From assembly GCA_015501055.1 (NCBI GenBank), contig JADNYV010000045.1:186001-250000 (forward strand): a DNA stretch of 64,000 nucleotides. The letters run 5' to 3'. This document shows, one piece after another, positions 12,464-24,107 of the stretch. The translations under genes and the position numbers were made by a program. Below the pieces are notes generated by a model. It worked only from the letters and a program-made list of their open reading frames with translations. It did not search any database and was not told the DNA's origin. The DNA comes from Mucidula mucida. Its lineage: Eukaryota > Basidiomycota > Agaricomycetes > Agaricales > Physalacriaceae. The number at the start of each line of letters is the position of its first letter. Within the stretch, counting starts at the first letter, position 1.

Positions 12464-14036
12464 TCAAGTTTCCTTTTCTACAAATGTCTCGGCGGCATCT
12501 TTGGAGGCAGGGACTGCCGCCTCAGCATCTATGCAAGGCTCTTCCGGGTCTAGATCATCCATCGTGTACGCGTGCTCTCCGCTCAGTGCACACCCACTCT
12601 GGACCTCTGCAGCCCAATGCTTGATGTCCCATTCTCCTGCTGCATCCTGATCAAGACTAGACAGGTTTTGGGTAGTGAAAGTGTCCGAGTGTGACCCAGA
12701 GGTGTTTCCAGTGTCTGTGAGTTTCGGAAACTTTGACTCTCGTGGGCCATCTGAACCATGTGTTGACGGTGGACGTGAATGGGGCGGTCCTGATGGTCCT
12801 GGCGCTTTTGGCGGTCCTCCATGAGCATCTTCCAATGGTGTTTGCTTCAACAAAGCTTCGAAGCCGAAGGTGCGCCACACCGTGGTGCCATTTACAAGAT
12901 TCGAGACAATAACTGATGTGTTTGAGCTTATTGCCTCTTCATCAATGGCAGACTCCTTCGCCAGTTTCTTCGCCAGTCGGCGTAGGAAGAAAAACAGCTG
13001 CAGAACATGAAGGCAAGGATCAACGTAGAAGTCAAAGATGTGAACCGGCTCCACAGATGCCAAAATGATTTTGCTGCTACGTTTCGACCACAAGGACACA
13101 TAGACTGAAACACCTTGGTCATCCAAGGTCAAGCCGAGCATTGGGCGCTCTTCCAAGGACAGAGCACGGCGCTGCAAATGCGCCGTTGTGAAGTCCATTG
13201 ACAATTGTCGGTCTGCATGTGGTTTGGAAGCTGACTTGTGTTCCATAGGAAGGGTGATGAGGGATATACATTGGTCGCTGCTGGCTTCGTACTGATAGAA
13301 GATGTTGGAGAGTAATGTAGCCAGGTGTGTGGGAGTGGCAGCGGTGGCTGTGAGCATCGTAGGGGAGGGCAATGAAGGTGGAGGCATTGTAGACCTTTCA
13401 TCAGAGAGGCGGTCGAACTCCGTACGAATCTTCGATGCACTTATAGGGCCGTGAACGACGAGGACATCAGGATGGGCCTCATTGGTGACAACAGGGTTGT
13501 CTTTCAACCAGATAGTTTCCTTTAGTCTGCGAGAAAGAGATGAGTGGTCGTATAGATACTAGCAAACAATGTACTTCACAGAAAAATCTCCAAACTCCGC
13601 TTATTATCTATCAGATACTGTAGTTCAAAGACATCGGCGAGCATTGCGTTCATGGAAAACCTGTATGTGCTCGTTTTTGCCTTTACGTTCCAAGCAGCCT
13701 TGCTCAGAGCAAGCAGTGTCTGAAAGGATCCAGGACTGCGCGAGAGTCGCGATCTTCTGGCCCTCTAAAGGAGTCTGCGCTAGCTGCGCTGACAACGTCC
13801 TTCCGAAAAGCCGCCGCTCCTTCCTTGTCTATTTCTGGACAATATCTAGGTCCTGCGAATCGTTGAAATTGAGAGCAAGGGGAAGAAAACAACGTACTCT
13901 CCATCCTCAGGAACAATTAGTTCACACATCTCTTTCACTTCCCGTTGGGCTTCTTGGAAAGGCGGTGCATCGTTCCCAAGCGGTGAGAGCTGTGCGTCTA
14001 ACCTCCAAATCTCAAAGTCAGTACCGGCTACCCTGC
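12464..14036 (-). CDS. Unrecognised multi-exon protein, 5' end unresolved
   Basis: The last exon (about 13530-12464) is a long open frame ending in VEKET. Upstream, GT-AG introns link smaller exons in one frame: a segment containing DFEIWRLDAQLSPLG and PEDGEY, a segment with RRLFGRTLSAQLAQTPLEG and WILSDTACSEQGCLERKG, then YLIDNKRSLEIFLLKETIWL. The C-terminal exon contains a hydrophobic LHVLQLFFFLRRL stretch, a predicted beta-rich part (PMLGLTLDDQGVSVYVSLW) and a Pro/Ser-rich tail with an acidic end. The layout vaguely resembles the N-terminal region of fungal FunK1-type kinase proteins, but no kinase motif (VAIK, HRD, DFG) is present. I cannot assign a function. The true start probably lies between 14036 and 14200. 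Confidence 0.4.
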
Positions 14037-14951
14037 TAAAATGTCAAGAGAGAGCTCGATGACAATGGACGAGCATACGAGGAAGGCGTGCGCCTATGTA
14101 GACATGAGCAAGATCCTAGATAGGTTCAATGACGTTCTTACTTGAGCCCTGCGCTGGACGTGAACATAGTGGTTGGTAGAAATGATTTCGGCCGCCTGCG
14201 TTTTCAGAGATATTCCTTCTCCTGAAGTGAGACCGCGATCCTCGATAGCCACGGTGTCTCATCCTAGAAAGGATAGCAGTCGCGATGTTGCCAAGGAAAA
14301 AGTATTGTCTTCAGGCGCAGTTCAGGAGCTCGAGCTCCTTCCCCGGCCAAATTTTGCGGGTCGAGTCCATTCAATAGATGCTTGACGAAACACCGGTGAG
14401 GCGGTACCCACCACCTAACAAGGTCGTGTACCAGTCCGCCATTAACATCGCGTGCAAAGCATAACAGCCGGAAGGATATCCCGCATCTGCTATCAAGGCA
14501 GTCTAACGACAAGGAAGTCCTCGAGATCCTTTCATATGTGGCCCATCTTATAATCTAAATTTGCCAGCTCAATGCCTATCCGAATCCAGATTCCACTGGT
14601 AACTCTTGAATCAGTGGTACTGCGCGACGTGATTAGCCATGGGCCTCCCATCCAAAGACATCTGCGCTTTAGAGTAAGTTTAGTCAGTGCGGGCCAGGAC
14701 ATCTCAGAGTCAGTACAGAAAAAGAAGCCGCAGCAGCTTCAACCAAAGCCCACCGCTTCGCCGCCCGACGTCCTTCCACCTTTGCACGAAGCCGAGGTTA
14801 TTGTTGTAGTACTAGTCAGAACCATCATTCGATTATGAGGAACAGTCGAATGTCAATGTAATATAAGGATAAGTAGATTATTTTTGAGCGCGCCGCTACC
14901 GACGACGAAGAACCTCCACAGGGGAACCTACTCTATTAATCTGTGGATATG
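14037..14951. other. Intergenic or unresolved 5' region
   Basis: A minus-strand open stretch at 14264-14512 could be a further upstream exon of the gene ending at 12464, but no splice link is convincing. The 14560-14900 part is the 3' flank of the methyltransferase gene. Confidence 0.3.
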
Positions 14952-16884
14952 TCAGAAACAGCGGGGCCTCGACGAAGAAGCAACATACATAGGTTCCTTG
15001 TCCAGCTTGATGTGAATGCTCGCATGGTTTGCAACACCCTTGATACGGTGGTACGCATTCAAGTTCTTGTGCAGGGTAATTTGGAACACCGACGCGCTTC
15101 CTGTCTATGAAAGCTCTCAAAAGATAATTTCCAAAATCTGTCGCAACAACGTACCGGCTGGTAATGACACTCCATGCCAGGAAGAACACCCAAGTCCTGT
15201 ACCACCGGTCACCATAGGCAGCAATAACCTCATCCTTATTCTTGACCCAGTTCAAGTACCACCTTTGGAGCGTAGCAGAATAGTGAACACCAAGGACATC
15301 TATGTTCTTGACTTCGAAGTTGGCCTGTTCAAGCTGAGGAAAGGGCGAATATCAGAGAGGAAAAAGTCTACCGGAAAGGGCGAGAAAATACCTTGTTGAT
15401 CACCCAGCCCAGAGAGCACGAAGCATCAGCACCGGGGAAAACATATTTGTTCATAAAGAGACCCCTTCCAAGTATGTTAGTATCGTTCTGAATGAGACGC
15501 ACGGTGCAGCCTACCAGTTGAGATCCTCATATTGCCAACATTGTCTGAATCCAGCAACTTGGAAGACCAGAATACCGTCATCGGAAAGCAGATTGTAGAC
15601 TTCGGACAAGAACTGAGAGTAGCGGCGGATACCAACGTGCTATAGAAGATTCATTTAGAACTCGACGAAATGAAAGCTGCATGAGACGAACCTCGGCCAT
15701 TTCCAAGCAGGAGATCTTGTCGAAGCTTCCAGATACCTTTGGAATGTCACGGTAGTCGCAGTTGAGAATGCGGGCCTTGTCAGCGGGTATCTGGTGGAGG
15801 ACATGAGGTAAGATGCAGATACACTGTTGAACACAACTTACACCGTTCTGCGCAATGCGTTCTGTTCCGAACTTGGCCTGTTCCTTGGCAAGTGTAACAC
15901 CTGTAGCATCGCAACCAAAGTTCTTCGCCACGTAAGCTGTAAGAGTTCCCCAGCCACATCCGATGTCGAGGAAGCTAGACCCAGTCAGTTTAGAGTGTGA
16001 GAAGGTCTTGATGGAACGTACCGGTCAGTCGGTTGAAGGTCGAGCTTGCTGCAAACAATGGCGAGCTTGTTGTCCTGCAGTTGTTCAAGGGTCTGCTCGG
16101 TGTCCGTGTCGGTTATGACACCGGAAGTATAAATCATACGCGGGCCAAGGAACCTAGACACGTGTGTCAACGAAGGGGTACTCGACGTGACGAACGCGTA
16201 ACAAACCATCCGTAAAAGTCGTTGCCTCCTGTAAAGGCGCGTTAGAGGAGGACTACAGCAAACCAAGGTCACGTACGGTCATAGTGGTCCTGAACCTGCT
16301 CCTGGTCCTGGTCCTGCGAATGGGAGATGACGTCCGGAATAAGCTTGGTGAAGACGTGCTTGAACAGTTCAAGAGTGAAGGTGAACTTGACAAAGTCGTG
16401 GCGGTGGTCCAGAGTCTCCAAGACGTCGCCTGACAACGTGTGAGCTGCCAGTCAGGAGAAGGACGCGAAAAAGCGCACCTTTAATGTCAATCTTGCCGTC
16501 GAAAAAGGCGTCGTGGAAGACCTGCATAGGAATCTTGTTCTTCCCGTTGTACAGCTTGGCGAGCTCGGCGTCCTTGATGGTAATGTACTCTTCAATGTCC
16601 TTGCCCGGCAGCGTAACCTTTTCGTTCTTCCTGGCACCATACATGGACGCCAACGTCCAGTACGCGACCGTCGTCGGTACGCCGGTAAGGATGAGCAGGA
16701 ACATGTACGTCTTGAAGCCACCCCGGTTGAAGAGCGGGAGGAACATCTTCAGGACATAGGGCACGACAACGACCGCGGCGGCGAGGTGGTAGTTGGAGAA
16801 ATAGCTGTTGCCCTCTGCGAGACCAGCGAGAGGGGCATTCTTTATGGCGGGATAGTTGGTCGGCTGCACGGACGAGGACGACAT
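14952..16884 (-). CDS. Sphingolipid C9-methyltransferase
   Basis: This enzyme adds the C9 methyl branch to the sphingoid base of fungal glucosylceramide using S-adenosylmethionine, at the ER membrane. The start at 16884 opens MSSSSVQPTNYPAIKNAPLA. Two hydrophobic segments follow (AAAVVVVPYVLKMFL and YMFLLILTGVPTTVAYW), the usual N-terminal membrane anchor. After several short introns come FLGPRMIYTSGV, the SAM-binding glycine motif (LDIGCGWGTLTAYVAKNFG) and GVTLAKEQAKFG. Next are DYRDIP, CLEMAEHVGIRRYSQFL and WYLNWVKNKDEVI, as in cyclopropane-fatty-acid-synthase-like methyltransferases. The last intron (about 15120-15165) is needed to reach the final SASVFQITLHKNLNAYHR. The end at 14952 follows that frame. 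No frame break was found and length is normal for the family. Confidence 0.9.
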
Positions 16885-18475
16885 GGTCGACTGGAGAACC
16901 GTTCGATTTCGGGAATATTTAAATTGGGACACGTATTTGGTTCGGTTTGAAATTCCGTCTACCGCCCTCTACGACCCTTCTTTCGGATTTGCGCTCCCAC
17001 CCAATCTTGAGCAGTCGAAAATAGTCTTTTTTGTGTGTATATACCAAGTACTAATAACTTGTAAGCTACATGAACCAGTATCAAATGGCTACGGCATCGT
17101 TGCGAGGTTTGATCAGGGTTACGCCACGACGCGTCCAATGGTAATAAACGCTTGGAGAATGGCGACTTACCTATCCCCGACGGGCCCTCAGTAAAAGAAA
17201 CAATGCAAAGCGTGACGTGTATTTGTCTGCCATGCTTTACAAGCTATACTTGACTGTGATCTAAAGTGGTTCGCTACTGCACCTACCAATCGCGTCACAA
17301 CGTATTACCATCATAACACTGATGATAAGTGTTCCTCCAAGATCGTAGGAGTCCAACTGAGACGTCTTCATGGAGCTGTACAAATCGTCAGCATGGTATA
17401 AATCGAAGACCCGTCAATATTGACGCTAAAGTCCAAGAGATAACAGGTACTACCTCGGGGACGAGAGTTTTCAACATATGACTTCAACCTAGAGAAATGG
17501 ACCGGTGATATGACAGAGATCCTCGCGTCAGGAACAACCCACAGGAAGCCTAACGCGTAAATGCCGACAAAGACATGGGAGAAACAAAGGATATCCTCGT
17601 TCTAGCTATGTCACAAGACGCTAGGGCTGATGGCCTATGGCAAAGAAATCCTCTCATTGCATCGGAATTGCCCAAATTGATCAAGAAGACGTTGCTGTAT
17701 CTAAGTGATTCGGGCAACATAGACCCCCGACCCAAGTACACTCCAAGACGCGCGCGCGAGGATACCAGTACGCACAGCGGCGACCAAACGCGTCATGCAC
17801 TTTGCCCACCACCACCAGTAACAATTCGGAGCGCCACAATTCCGAGCACAAGGCCGCTGCGCGCGGGAAGAAGGCGTGAGTGCGTCAGGCGGAGGGGACC
17901 ATACGTACTCGACCTCTACGTGTCGGTTGAACCGACAGATATGTGGGAGGTTTATCTTCCAGGAAGGAAATCCGGAAGCCTATTGACGTAGCGACTCTAG
18001 AGTGGCGGGCTTCTCCATCACGGACTCTATGCATCATTGATAATCAGCGACTCGGAAATGCGTCAATTGGTGTAGTCAGACCTCGACCTCATGATACCAA
18101 GGCTATACGCTCCGATGCTAGAAGGAAAGAGGACAGCGATAAATGGGCCAATATAATGAGGGGGTCGAGAAGATTGTCCAGGAAGGAAACAAGCGTAAAT
18201 ATATATAGTTCTGCCGACCTTGACCTTGCACATCTCCAGCCTACAGAGCAGGAAGGAAAAGACGTAGGAGGCGTCCAGTTTTTCTCTTTACCTGGATTGA
18301 GCAGCACAGGAACCGAATAGCCACCTTGACATAACAACCAGAGTGCGCACAGGACGAGAAACGTGATCGGTGCGAGCCTGTCATTTTTACCTCCAGCCAT
18401 GATGATCTCAATGGGATTTTTTCAGCAAGCCAAGAATTCAATACACATACGGCGCTTACCTGTCCTTTTTTATCC
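16885..18475. other. Intergenic region
   Basis: About 1.6 kb between divergent genes. Open frames at 17575-17991 and 17943-18320 (plus) have no domain. A minus-strand frame at 18400-18089 starts with a signal-peptide-like hydrophobic run (TFLVLCALWLLCQGG), but has no supporting homology or upstream signal. I regard it as chance or a very weak candidate. Confidence 0.35.
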
Positions 18476-19724
18476 ATGACTACGCTCGCCTTGCCCCCAG
18501 AAATCTTGGAGGACCATATCATCGATAACCTTGTCGACGAACCAACGTCGCTGGCAGCATGCGCACTCGTCTGCAAGGCATGGACAAACGCCTCCCAGAA
18601 ACGGATATTCCTCCACGTCGAAATCCACTCGTCCAACACAGTTTCCGGAGAAGTCATCTGCAACAAGTTGAACAGCCTACTTACACGTTCTCCCCATATT
18701 GCCCTATACATTTCCGACATCTTCATCGCAGACGGAACGGAAAGTCGCAGATGGATGACGCGGTCCAAACAGTCGCTATCTGCCGTCCTATCCAAGCTTG
18801 TCAATATCACCAAAGTCGATATCGCACTTGCGACGCTGCCCTGGAACGAGGCTTCCTCCTTACGCGACGTCCTTCGCGGCTTCTTCCGTCAGCCAAAGAT
18901 TCGCAAGATCATTCTGCGAGGTTTGAGCTTTCTCCCCAGCTGGGACGAGCTGTTCTACATGTTAAACGGAAGCCCCGCAGATCATGTTCTTCTGTATGCC
19001 GTTACCCTTGATCCGGGTGCAAGCAAAAGAGCCTCTCGACGCCGCAGGGGTCAGGCTATACAGCGTCCGAGATCGACCATAGGGTGTCTTGAGACCAATA
19101 GCTCCGTCGAGGATTTGGAAGATTTGGGTTTCTGGGCCGACAATCCAAAGTCATGTCTCGATATTTCGAGCCTGCCAAAGTTTTCCTACGACGTTATGCA
19201 TGTCGAGGATATCAATGGCTGTAATGCAGTACTTCAAGCTGAGGCGTTCCGGAGTCTAGAGAGCTTTGAGGTCGTCGTACAGAGTGAGCATGTCCCATTG
19301 TCGCGCAAGCCCTAGACTGACGAAGCTCTCAGGTTTCAGTGAGGTAGTGACTACCCAGTTGGACTTGAGTCGGGTCCGCCACGTCCACTTGACGGTCCGA
19401 GAGATACCTTACATTTGGGCGGACTTTGGTAACGTGCTGAGATGGTATGCACACGTTTTAGAGACTTCTCGAAGCGAGTCTGTCGAAGAGGTGACCCTGA
19501 CGTGTGCTCAATGGGCCCGCGTCAACCAGAGTTTTGAAGAGCAGCTAGACCGGTGGAGGAGTCTGGATCTTGCTCTTGCCCGGCAGATTCCAAATGTACG
19601 CATCGTCCGTCTAAAGACTGAGAGCGAGTTCCCCATAGACGTGGTGAAAGGCAAGGCATTCCTGCAGGATTATGTTGGACAGATGTTCCCCGTTCTTCTG
19701 GAGCGGGGGATTCTTCATCAGTAA
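18476..19724 (+). CDS. F-box protein (399 aa)
   Basis: Two exons, 18476-19283 and 19333-19724, are joined by a 49-nt GT-AG intron. They give 1200 nt in one frame. The N-terminus LALPPEILEDHIIDNLVDEPTSLAACALVCKAW is cut here to its core LPPEILEDHII...LVCKAW, a standard fungal F-box that would bind Skp1 in an SCF ubiquitin ligase. The remainder has leucine-spaced stretches (LRGLSFLPSW, LETSRSESVEEVTL) without a clear repeat family, as in the large expanded agaricomycete F-box families. The substrate is unknown. Without the intron, the frame stops at 19315. Confidence 0.8.
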
Positions 19725-20327
19725 AGGGTAAGCAAGATGTCTCACTCCTCCGAACCAAACAAAACGACTGAAACACGCGAATGATGGCTAGGCACGGGAA
19801 GCGTTTACTCGAGCTCGTCAATCATTTTGTTGAGCGGCCAAGCAGTGCCCCCCGATCTATGGATATAATTATTGTACAACAAACTAGCTTTTCTGAAAGG
19901 GGAGGAACGAATGTATGCACAGTCTCTACTACTCCGTGCACGGAGACGCGTGCTCTCACTGGAGGAGGATTAATCAAGCGCATTTGCATTTCAATTATTC
20001 TGGTACAGAATTCGACGCGTACACGATCCCCCTTAACTCGATCGTGTAAACTCTATTTCTGATTTCTCATGCACACCCCAAACCTGCCGGAGCGAGCTCT
20101 CTTGACCACCGACCTTGACTACCGCAACATGAGGGGAGCCTCGTACCCACGCCCAACTCTTTGAGCTCGAAGGCCCCTGCGTCGAGCTTCCGTATCGCCG
20201 CCACGGTAAGTCTCCTCCTCTCGTACGACGTACAACAAAAGCTCAGCTGGACATCAAGGTCGCGAACAATAGGTAATGAAATGCTATTCACTCGACAAGA
20301 CAATGTGACGTTACTTAAACAAGACAC
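19725..20327. other. Convergent intergenic region
   Basis: This is the 3' flank of the F-box gene and of the first CE1 esterase. No gene, structured RNA or repeat was recognised. Confidence 0.4.
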
Positions 20328-21553
20328 CTACTGGTCCAATCCCATCCACTGGATGACCTGGGTCGCTTCCACCGGGATGTTGTGCGTCACGCCGCTCGCA
20401 AGAATGCCCTCCACATTCGGCCCATACTCCGTCCTCGTCCACCCCGACATGGGCCAATTCTGCGTCGTCGCCGTAGCCGTCTGACTGACATTAAACACAT
20501 TCGTCCACTGCTTAATCTCCTCATAGAAATTCTGCGTATACAGCGTCGTGTCCGCCGTCCCATGCCACAGCTGCATCTTCGGGCGTGCGCCCGTGTACCC
20601 AGGATACCCCGCGCGCGCCTCGTCGCCCCACTGCTGCGCGGTCTTCACCAGCTGCCCATTAGCGCACTGGCTCTGCCACATGTCGGGCCCCGCGAAGCAG
20701 CCGTACGGGACGCCGGCAAAGGCGGCGCCTGCGCGGATCACGTCGGGGTAGGCGCCCGCGAGGACGTTGGTCATCATCGCGCCGGAGGAGAGGCCCGTGG
20801 AGAACACCTTGTCGGTGTCGACGCCGTACCCGGATATTAGGTAGCGCAGCCCGTTTACGATCCCGAGTGAGTCGCCGCCTGCGTCGTGCGTGAGCGTCGC
20901 GTCTGTGTGCACGTCCCAGCACCCGCCGCTGTCTGGGGCATCGGGATACAAGACGATGAAGCCGTACTGGTCGGCGAGCTGCTTGAAGGAGGTTCCGGTA
21001 AAGAACGCCTGGGCACTGCCGCCACAGTAGTGAATGGCGGCTAAAAGTCCGGGACTAGACTTGAGGTTCTGGGGAACGTACGCAAAGTTTTGCACGTTGG
21101 TGGGGTTGCTTCCAAAGTTACTAATCTTATGGAGAGTCAGGTTATCGAGTATGCTTTTATAATAGCACAATGCATACCTGGGTTAGGACGCCCCGTGGAA
21201 GTGACAAGGTGGGAGAAGAAGGTGAGCTCGTGCCGGTAGCCGTAGCAGAGGTCGTGGCCGCGACGGTTGTACTCGCAACGCCTGGTTGGCATCTGAAGAT
21301 CCCTCGATGAGTAACCTGATGCTCATGATCACAGCGCCTTACTGGAAATAATAATCGTTGACATGTATGCACGCCGAACCAGAGTCGCAGACCGTCGAGC
21401 CGCTGTACCCAATGCCCTATAAACACGTAAATGAGCAAGGCGCAATGTGACACTACTCCTTCCACTACATACCCCACATTGGCCCCATACAGCAACTCCC
21501 AGAACACCCCGGGCGAGGACAGCGAGAGATACGAGGGTAGCAAACGTTTTCAT
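20328..21553 (-). CDS. Secreted CE1 esterase with N-terminal CBM1 (copy 1)
   Basis: Minus-strand exons 21553-21473, 21416-21343, 21292-21178 and 21125-20328 give 355 residues with all phases consistent. The protein starts with a signal peptide (LVSLAVLARGVLG). A fungal cellulose-binding CBM1 follows (VWGQCGG, then GYSGSTVCDSGSAC and DYYFQCQPG). A Thr/Ser-rich linker leads into a PHB-depolymerase-type alpha/beta-hydrolase of CE1. The nucleophile Ser is in STGLSSGAMM, the Asp in GTADTTLYTQN and the His in VTHNIPV. Such enzymes remove acetyl or feruloyl groups from xylan outside the cell. Copy 2 at 22381-23627 has the same exon lengths. A TATA-like element lies about 55 bp upstream of the start. 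Confidence 0.88.
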
Positions 21554-21605
21554 GGTAGATCAGTCCGAGGGAGGGCCTGCTGTCACCAAGAAGACAACCG
21601 CTTGC

Positions 21606-21613
21606 TTTTATAG
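21606..21613 (-). promoter_or_regulatory. TATA-like element of CE1 copy 1
   Basis: On the minus strand this reads TATAAAAG, about 55 bp upstream of the start at 21553. The second gene has a matching CGTATAAAGG about 45 bp upstream of 23627, in a similar position. The paired placement supports a core promoter. Confidence 0.45.
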
Positions 21614-22380
21614 CTCTGGATCCTCAGTGCGTCCAGTGCTATTCTGCCGAATCACCATGAGCACCCGAAGAAAGAGCGAAGAGGTTACCCTCAATAAACG
21701 CTTATTTAGAGACAGCGCCTTTATAGCTCATGGCCCCCCATACATTAATGTCCCGAGAAGACGAAGGTAACGGTCATGTGGAGATGTGGCGCGCTGCCGA
21801 AAATCAAAAATTGATGAGGGGTTGTTAAAATAGTTGTGATCCATGATCATGATGTGTCGAGGTTAGATTGTCGGAAATTGTGCTCATTTTAAAGTGTCAA
21901 ATGGCGGCACAATAGTGTTTAAGACTGTGACAGCGCAGGACGTGTAAGTACAGTATATTCCCGGCGTTATGATCTATGCAGGATGTGCCCAGGTGTTCAA
22001 GCTTGGTTCAGTTGCAAGTGGATCAGAAGATGGTTCTGACGTTGTCTCCGCTAGGCTCTGAGTACTTGCTGTACATGTTGAAGCATCAACACCGAGAACT
22101 CCGAACTGCTACTTATCACATGGCAGCGAAGGTGCCGTTGCCAACAACTCCTGCAAGAAGGATTGTCTCAGGAGAAATCTTACTGACTCGTTAACGGCAC
22201 TGTATGTACGAAGACTCTTCCGAGCCTTTGATACAGAAGATCCAAAGGTTGCCGAGGCGAGGGAGCCTGACATACAGTAGTATACTCTATGCTCAAGAAA
22301 TGTATGATACAGAATGTACTTATATTTGGAGGCTGGTACCACCGGCATTTCGACATACAAAACAAATCCTCTCGATAGAT
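21614..22380. other. Intergenic spacer between CE1 copies 1 and 2
   Basis: This holds the upstream region of copy 1. An aacgcttatt block near 21698 and a cattaatgtcc block near 21744 recur near 23785 and 23834 upstream of copy 2. This indicates that the promoters were duplicated with the genes. No other gene was seen. Confidence 0.45.
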
Positions 22381-23627
22381 TTACTTATCCAAGCCCATCC
22401 ACGCTATCGCCTGAGCCGCCTGCACTGGGATATTGTGTGTCACCCCACTAGCCAGAATGCCCTCCACATTCGGACCATAATCCGACCTTGTCCACCCCGA
22501 CATGGGCCAATTCTGCGTCGTCGCCGTAGCCGTCTGACTTACATTAAAAACATTCGTCCACTGCTTAATCTCCTCATAGAAGTTCTGCGTATACAGCGTC
22601 GTGTCCGCCGTCCCGTGCCACAGCTGCATCCTCGGACGCACCCCCGTATACCCCGGATATCCCGAGCGCACCTGGTCGCCCCACTGCTGCGCGGTCTTCA
22701 CCAGCTGCCCATTAGCGCACTGACTCTGCCACAGGTCCGGCCCCGCGAAGCAGCCGTACGGGACACCGGCGAAGACCGCCCCAGCGCGAATCACGTCGGG
22801 GTACGCGCCCGCGAGGACGTCGGTCATCATCGCGCCCGAGGACAAACCCGTGGAGAACACCTTGTCGGTGTCGACGCCGTACCCGGATATCAGGTAGCGC
22901 AGCCCGCTCACGATCCCGAGGGAGTCGCCGCCCGCGTCGTGCGTGAGCGTCGCGTTGGTGTGCACGTCCCAGCATCCTCCGGGATCCGGCGCATCGGGGT
23001 ACAGTATGATGAAGCCATACTGATCGGCAAGTTGCCTGAAGGACGTGCTGGAGAAGAAACCTTGAGCGGTTCCCTGGCATTGGTGGATGGCTGCGAGAAG
23101 CCCAGGATTGGCCTTCAAGTTCTGAGGAACATAAGCAAAGTTCTGTACGTTCGTCGGGTTGCTTCCAAAGTTGCTGATCTTGTTCCCCAGTGAGAAGAGT
23201 TGAGCTGGCGGAATGGAGATGAGTACGTACCTGGGTCAAAACTCCTCTTGGTAGCGATAACGTGGGAGTAGAAGCGGAACCTGTGGTAGTTACCGTGGCA
23301 GAAGTAGTTCCCCCAGCGGTGGTGGTCACAGCAGTCGTAGTCGCAGCGGTTGTACTAGCGACGCCAGGCTGACATCTAGAGATCCTACTTAGATTTTGAT
23401 GCACACTGTTAGGTATACTTACTGGAAATAATAGTCGTTCAGGTGTATGCATGTCGTTCCGGCATCACAGATAGTCGACCCGGTCCACCCAATGCCCTAG
23501 AGAAGGTTAATGAGTAACCTCTACTTGGTATGAACGCTCCACGTACGCCACATTGACCCCACACGCTGACCGCAAGCACTCCGCGAGCAAGAACAGCTAG
23601 ACATGCGAGCGCCGATAGTCGTTTCAT
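22381..23627 (-). CDS. Secreted CE1 esterase with N-terminal CBM1 (copy 2)
   Basis: This is a tandem paralogue of the gene at 20328-21553. Exons are 23627-23547, 23496-23423, 23375-23231 and 23178-22381. The first, second and last exons match copy 1 in length. The linker exon is longer, from extra Thr/Ala/Val repeats (TTTAVTTTAGGTT). Signal peptide LACLAVLARGVLAV, CBM1 core (SVWGQCGG, then GWTGSTICDAGTTC) and the catalytic set STGLSSGAMM, GTADTTLYTQN and VTHNIPV are all intact. It should be an active extracellular xylan-directed esterase. The very high similarity of the catalytic exon indicates recent duplication or gene conversion. Confidence 0.88.
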
Positions 23628-24107
23628 TATTGAAAGAGATTAGACCTACTAGCAAGATGTAGAAGACAATCAGCCTTTATACGATTTCCGATGTCGTGGT
23701 ATACGGCATTCCTCTTCCTCGTGCTCATGAGCATACAATGATCCCGAGGAAAGGGCTAATCGCTCTCCTGAATGAACGCTTATTCAAACATCTCGTTCAG
23801 TTCGATATTTCGTCGCTGATGAGTCCATGCACATTAACATCCAAAAGACAGATGTAAGGATCATGTGAAGGGAGGCCATCAACGTAGTGAAGGCTCTGGT
23901 GATCTGTCCAAGATGAAATGTCGGAAGAAACGCCGACGTCGTGACTGTTCATCATGTCAGTCAAAGAAAGCGCCAAGAAGAACCTGGTTCAATGCAGGAA
24001 TTCAAGCTCTACAAGCAGTACAACTCTCGGAAGAGCAGCGCCACAGACGCAGAGATTCGATGGCTGCATGGCTGGTATATAAGCTCTAAACATGGAAATC
24101 ACTGGTC

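Noticed and set aside
12464..14036. Assignment as a FunK1 protein kinase
   Set aside because: Only a weak resemblance in layout. None of the kinase catalytic motifs was found.
18089..18400. Small secreted protein gene on the minus strand
   Set aside because: Only a hydrophobic N-terminus supports it. The rest has no domain, no cysteine pattern and no promoter evidence.
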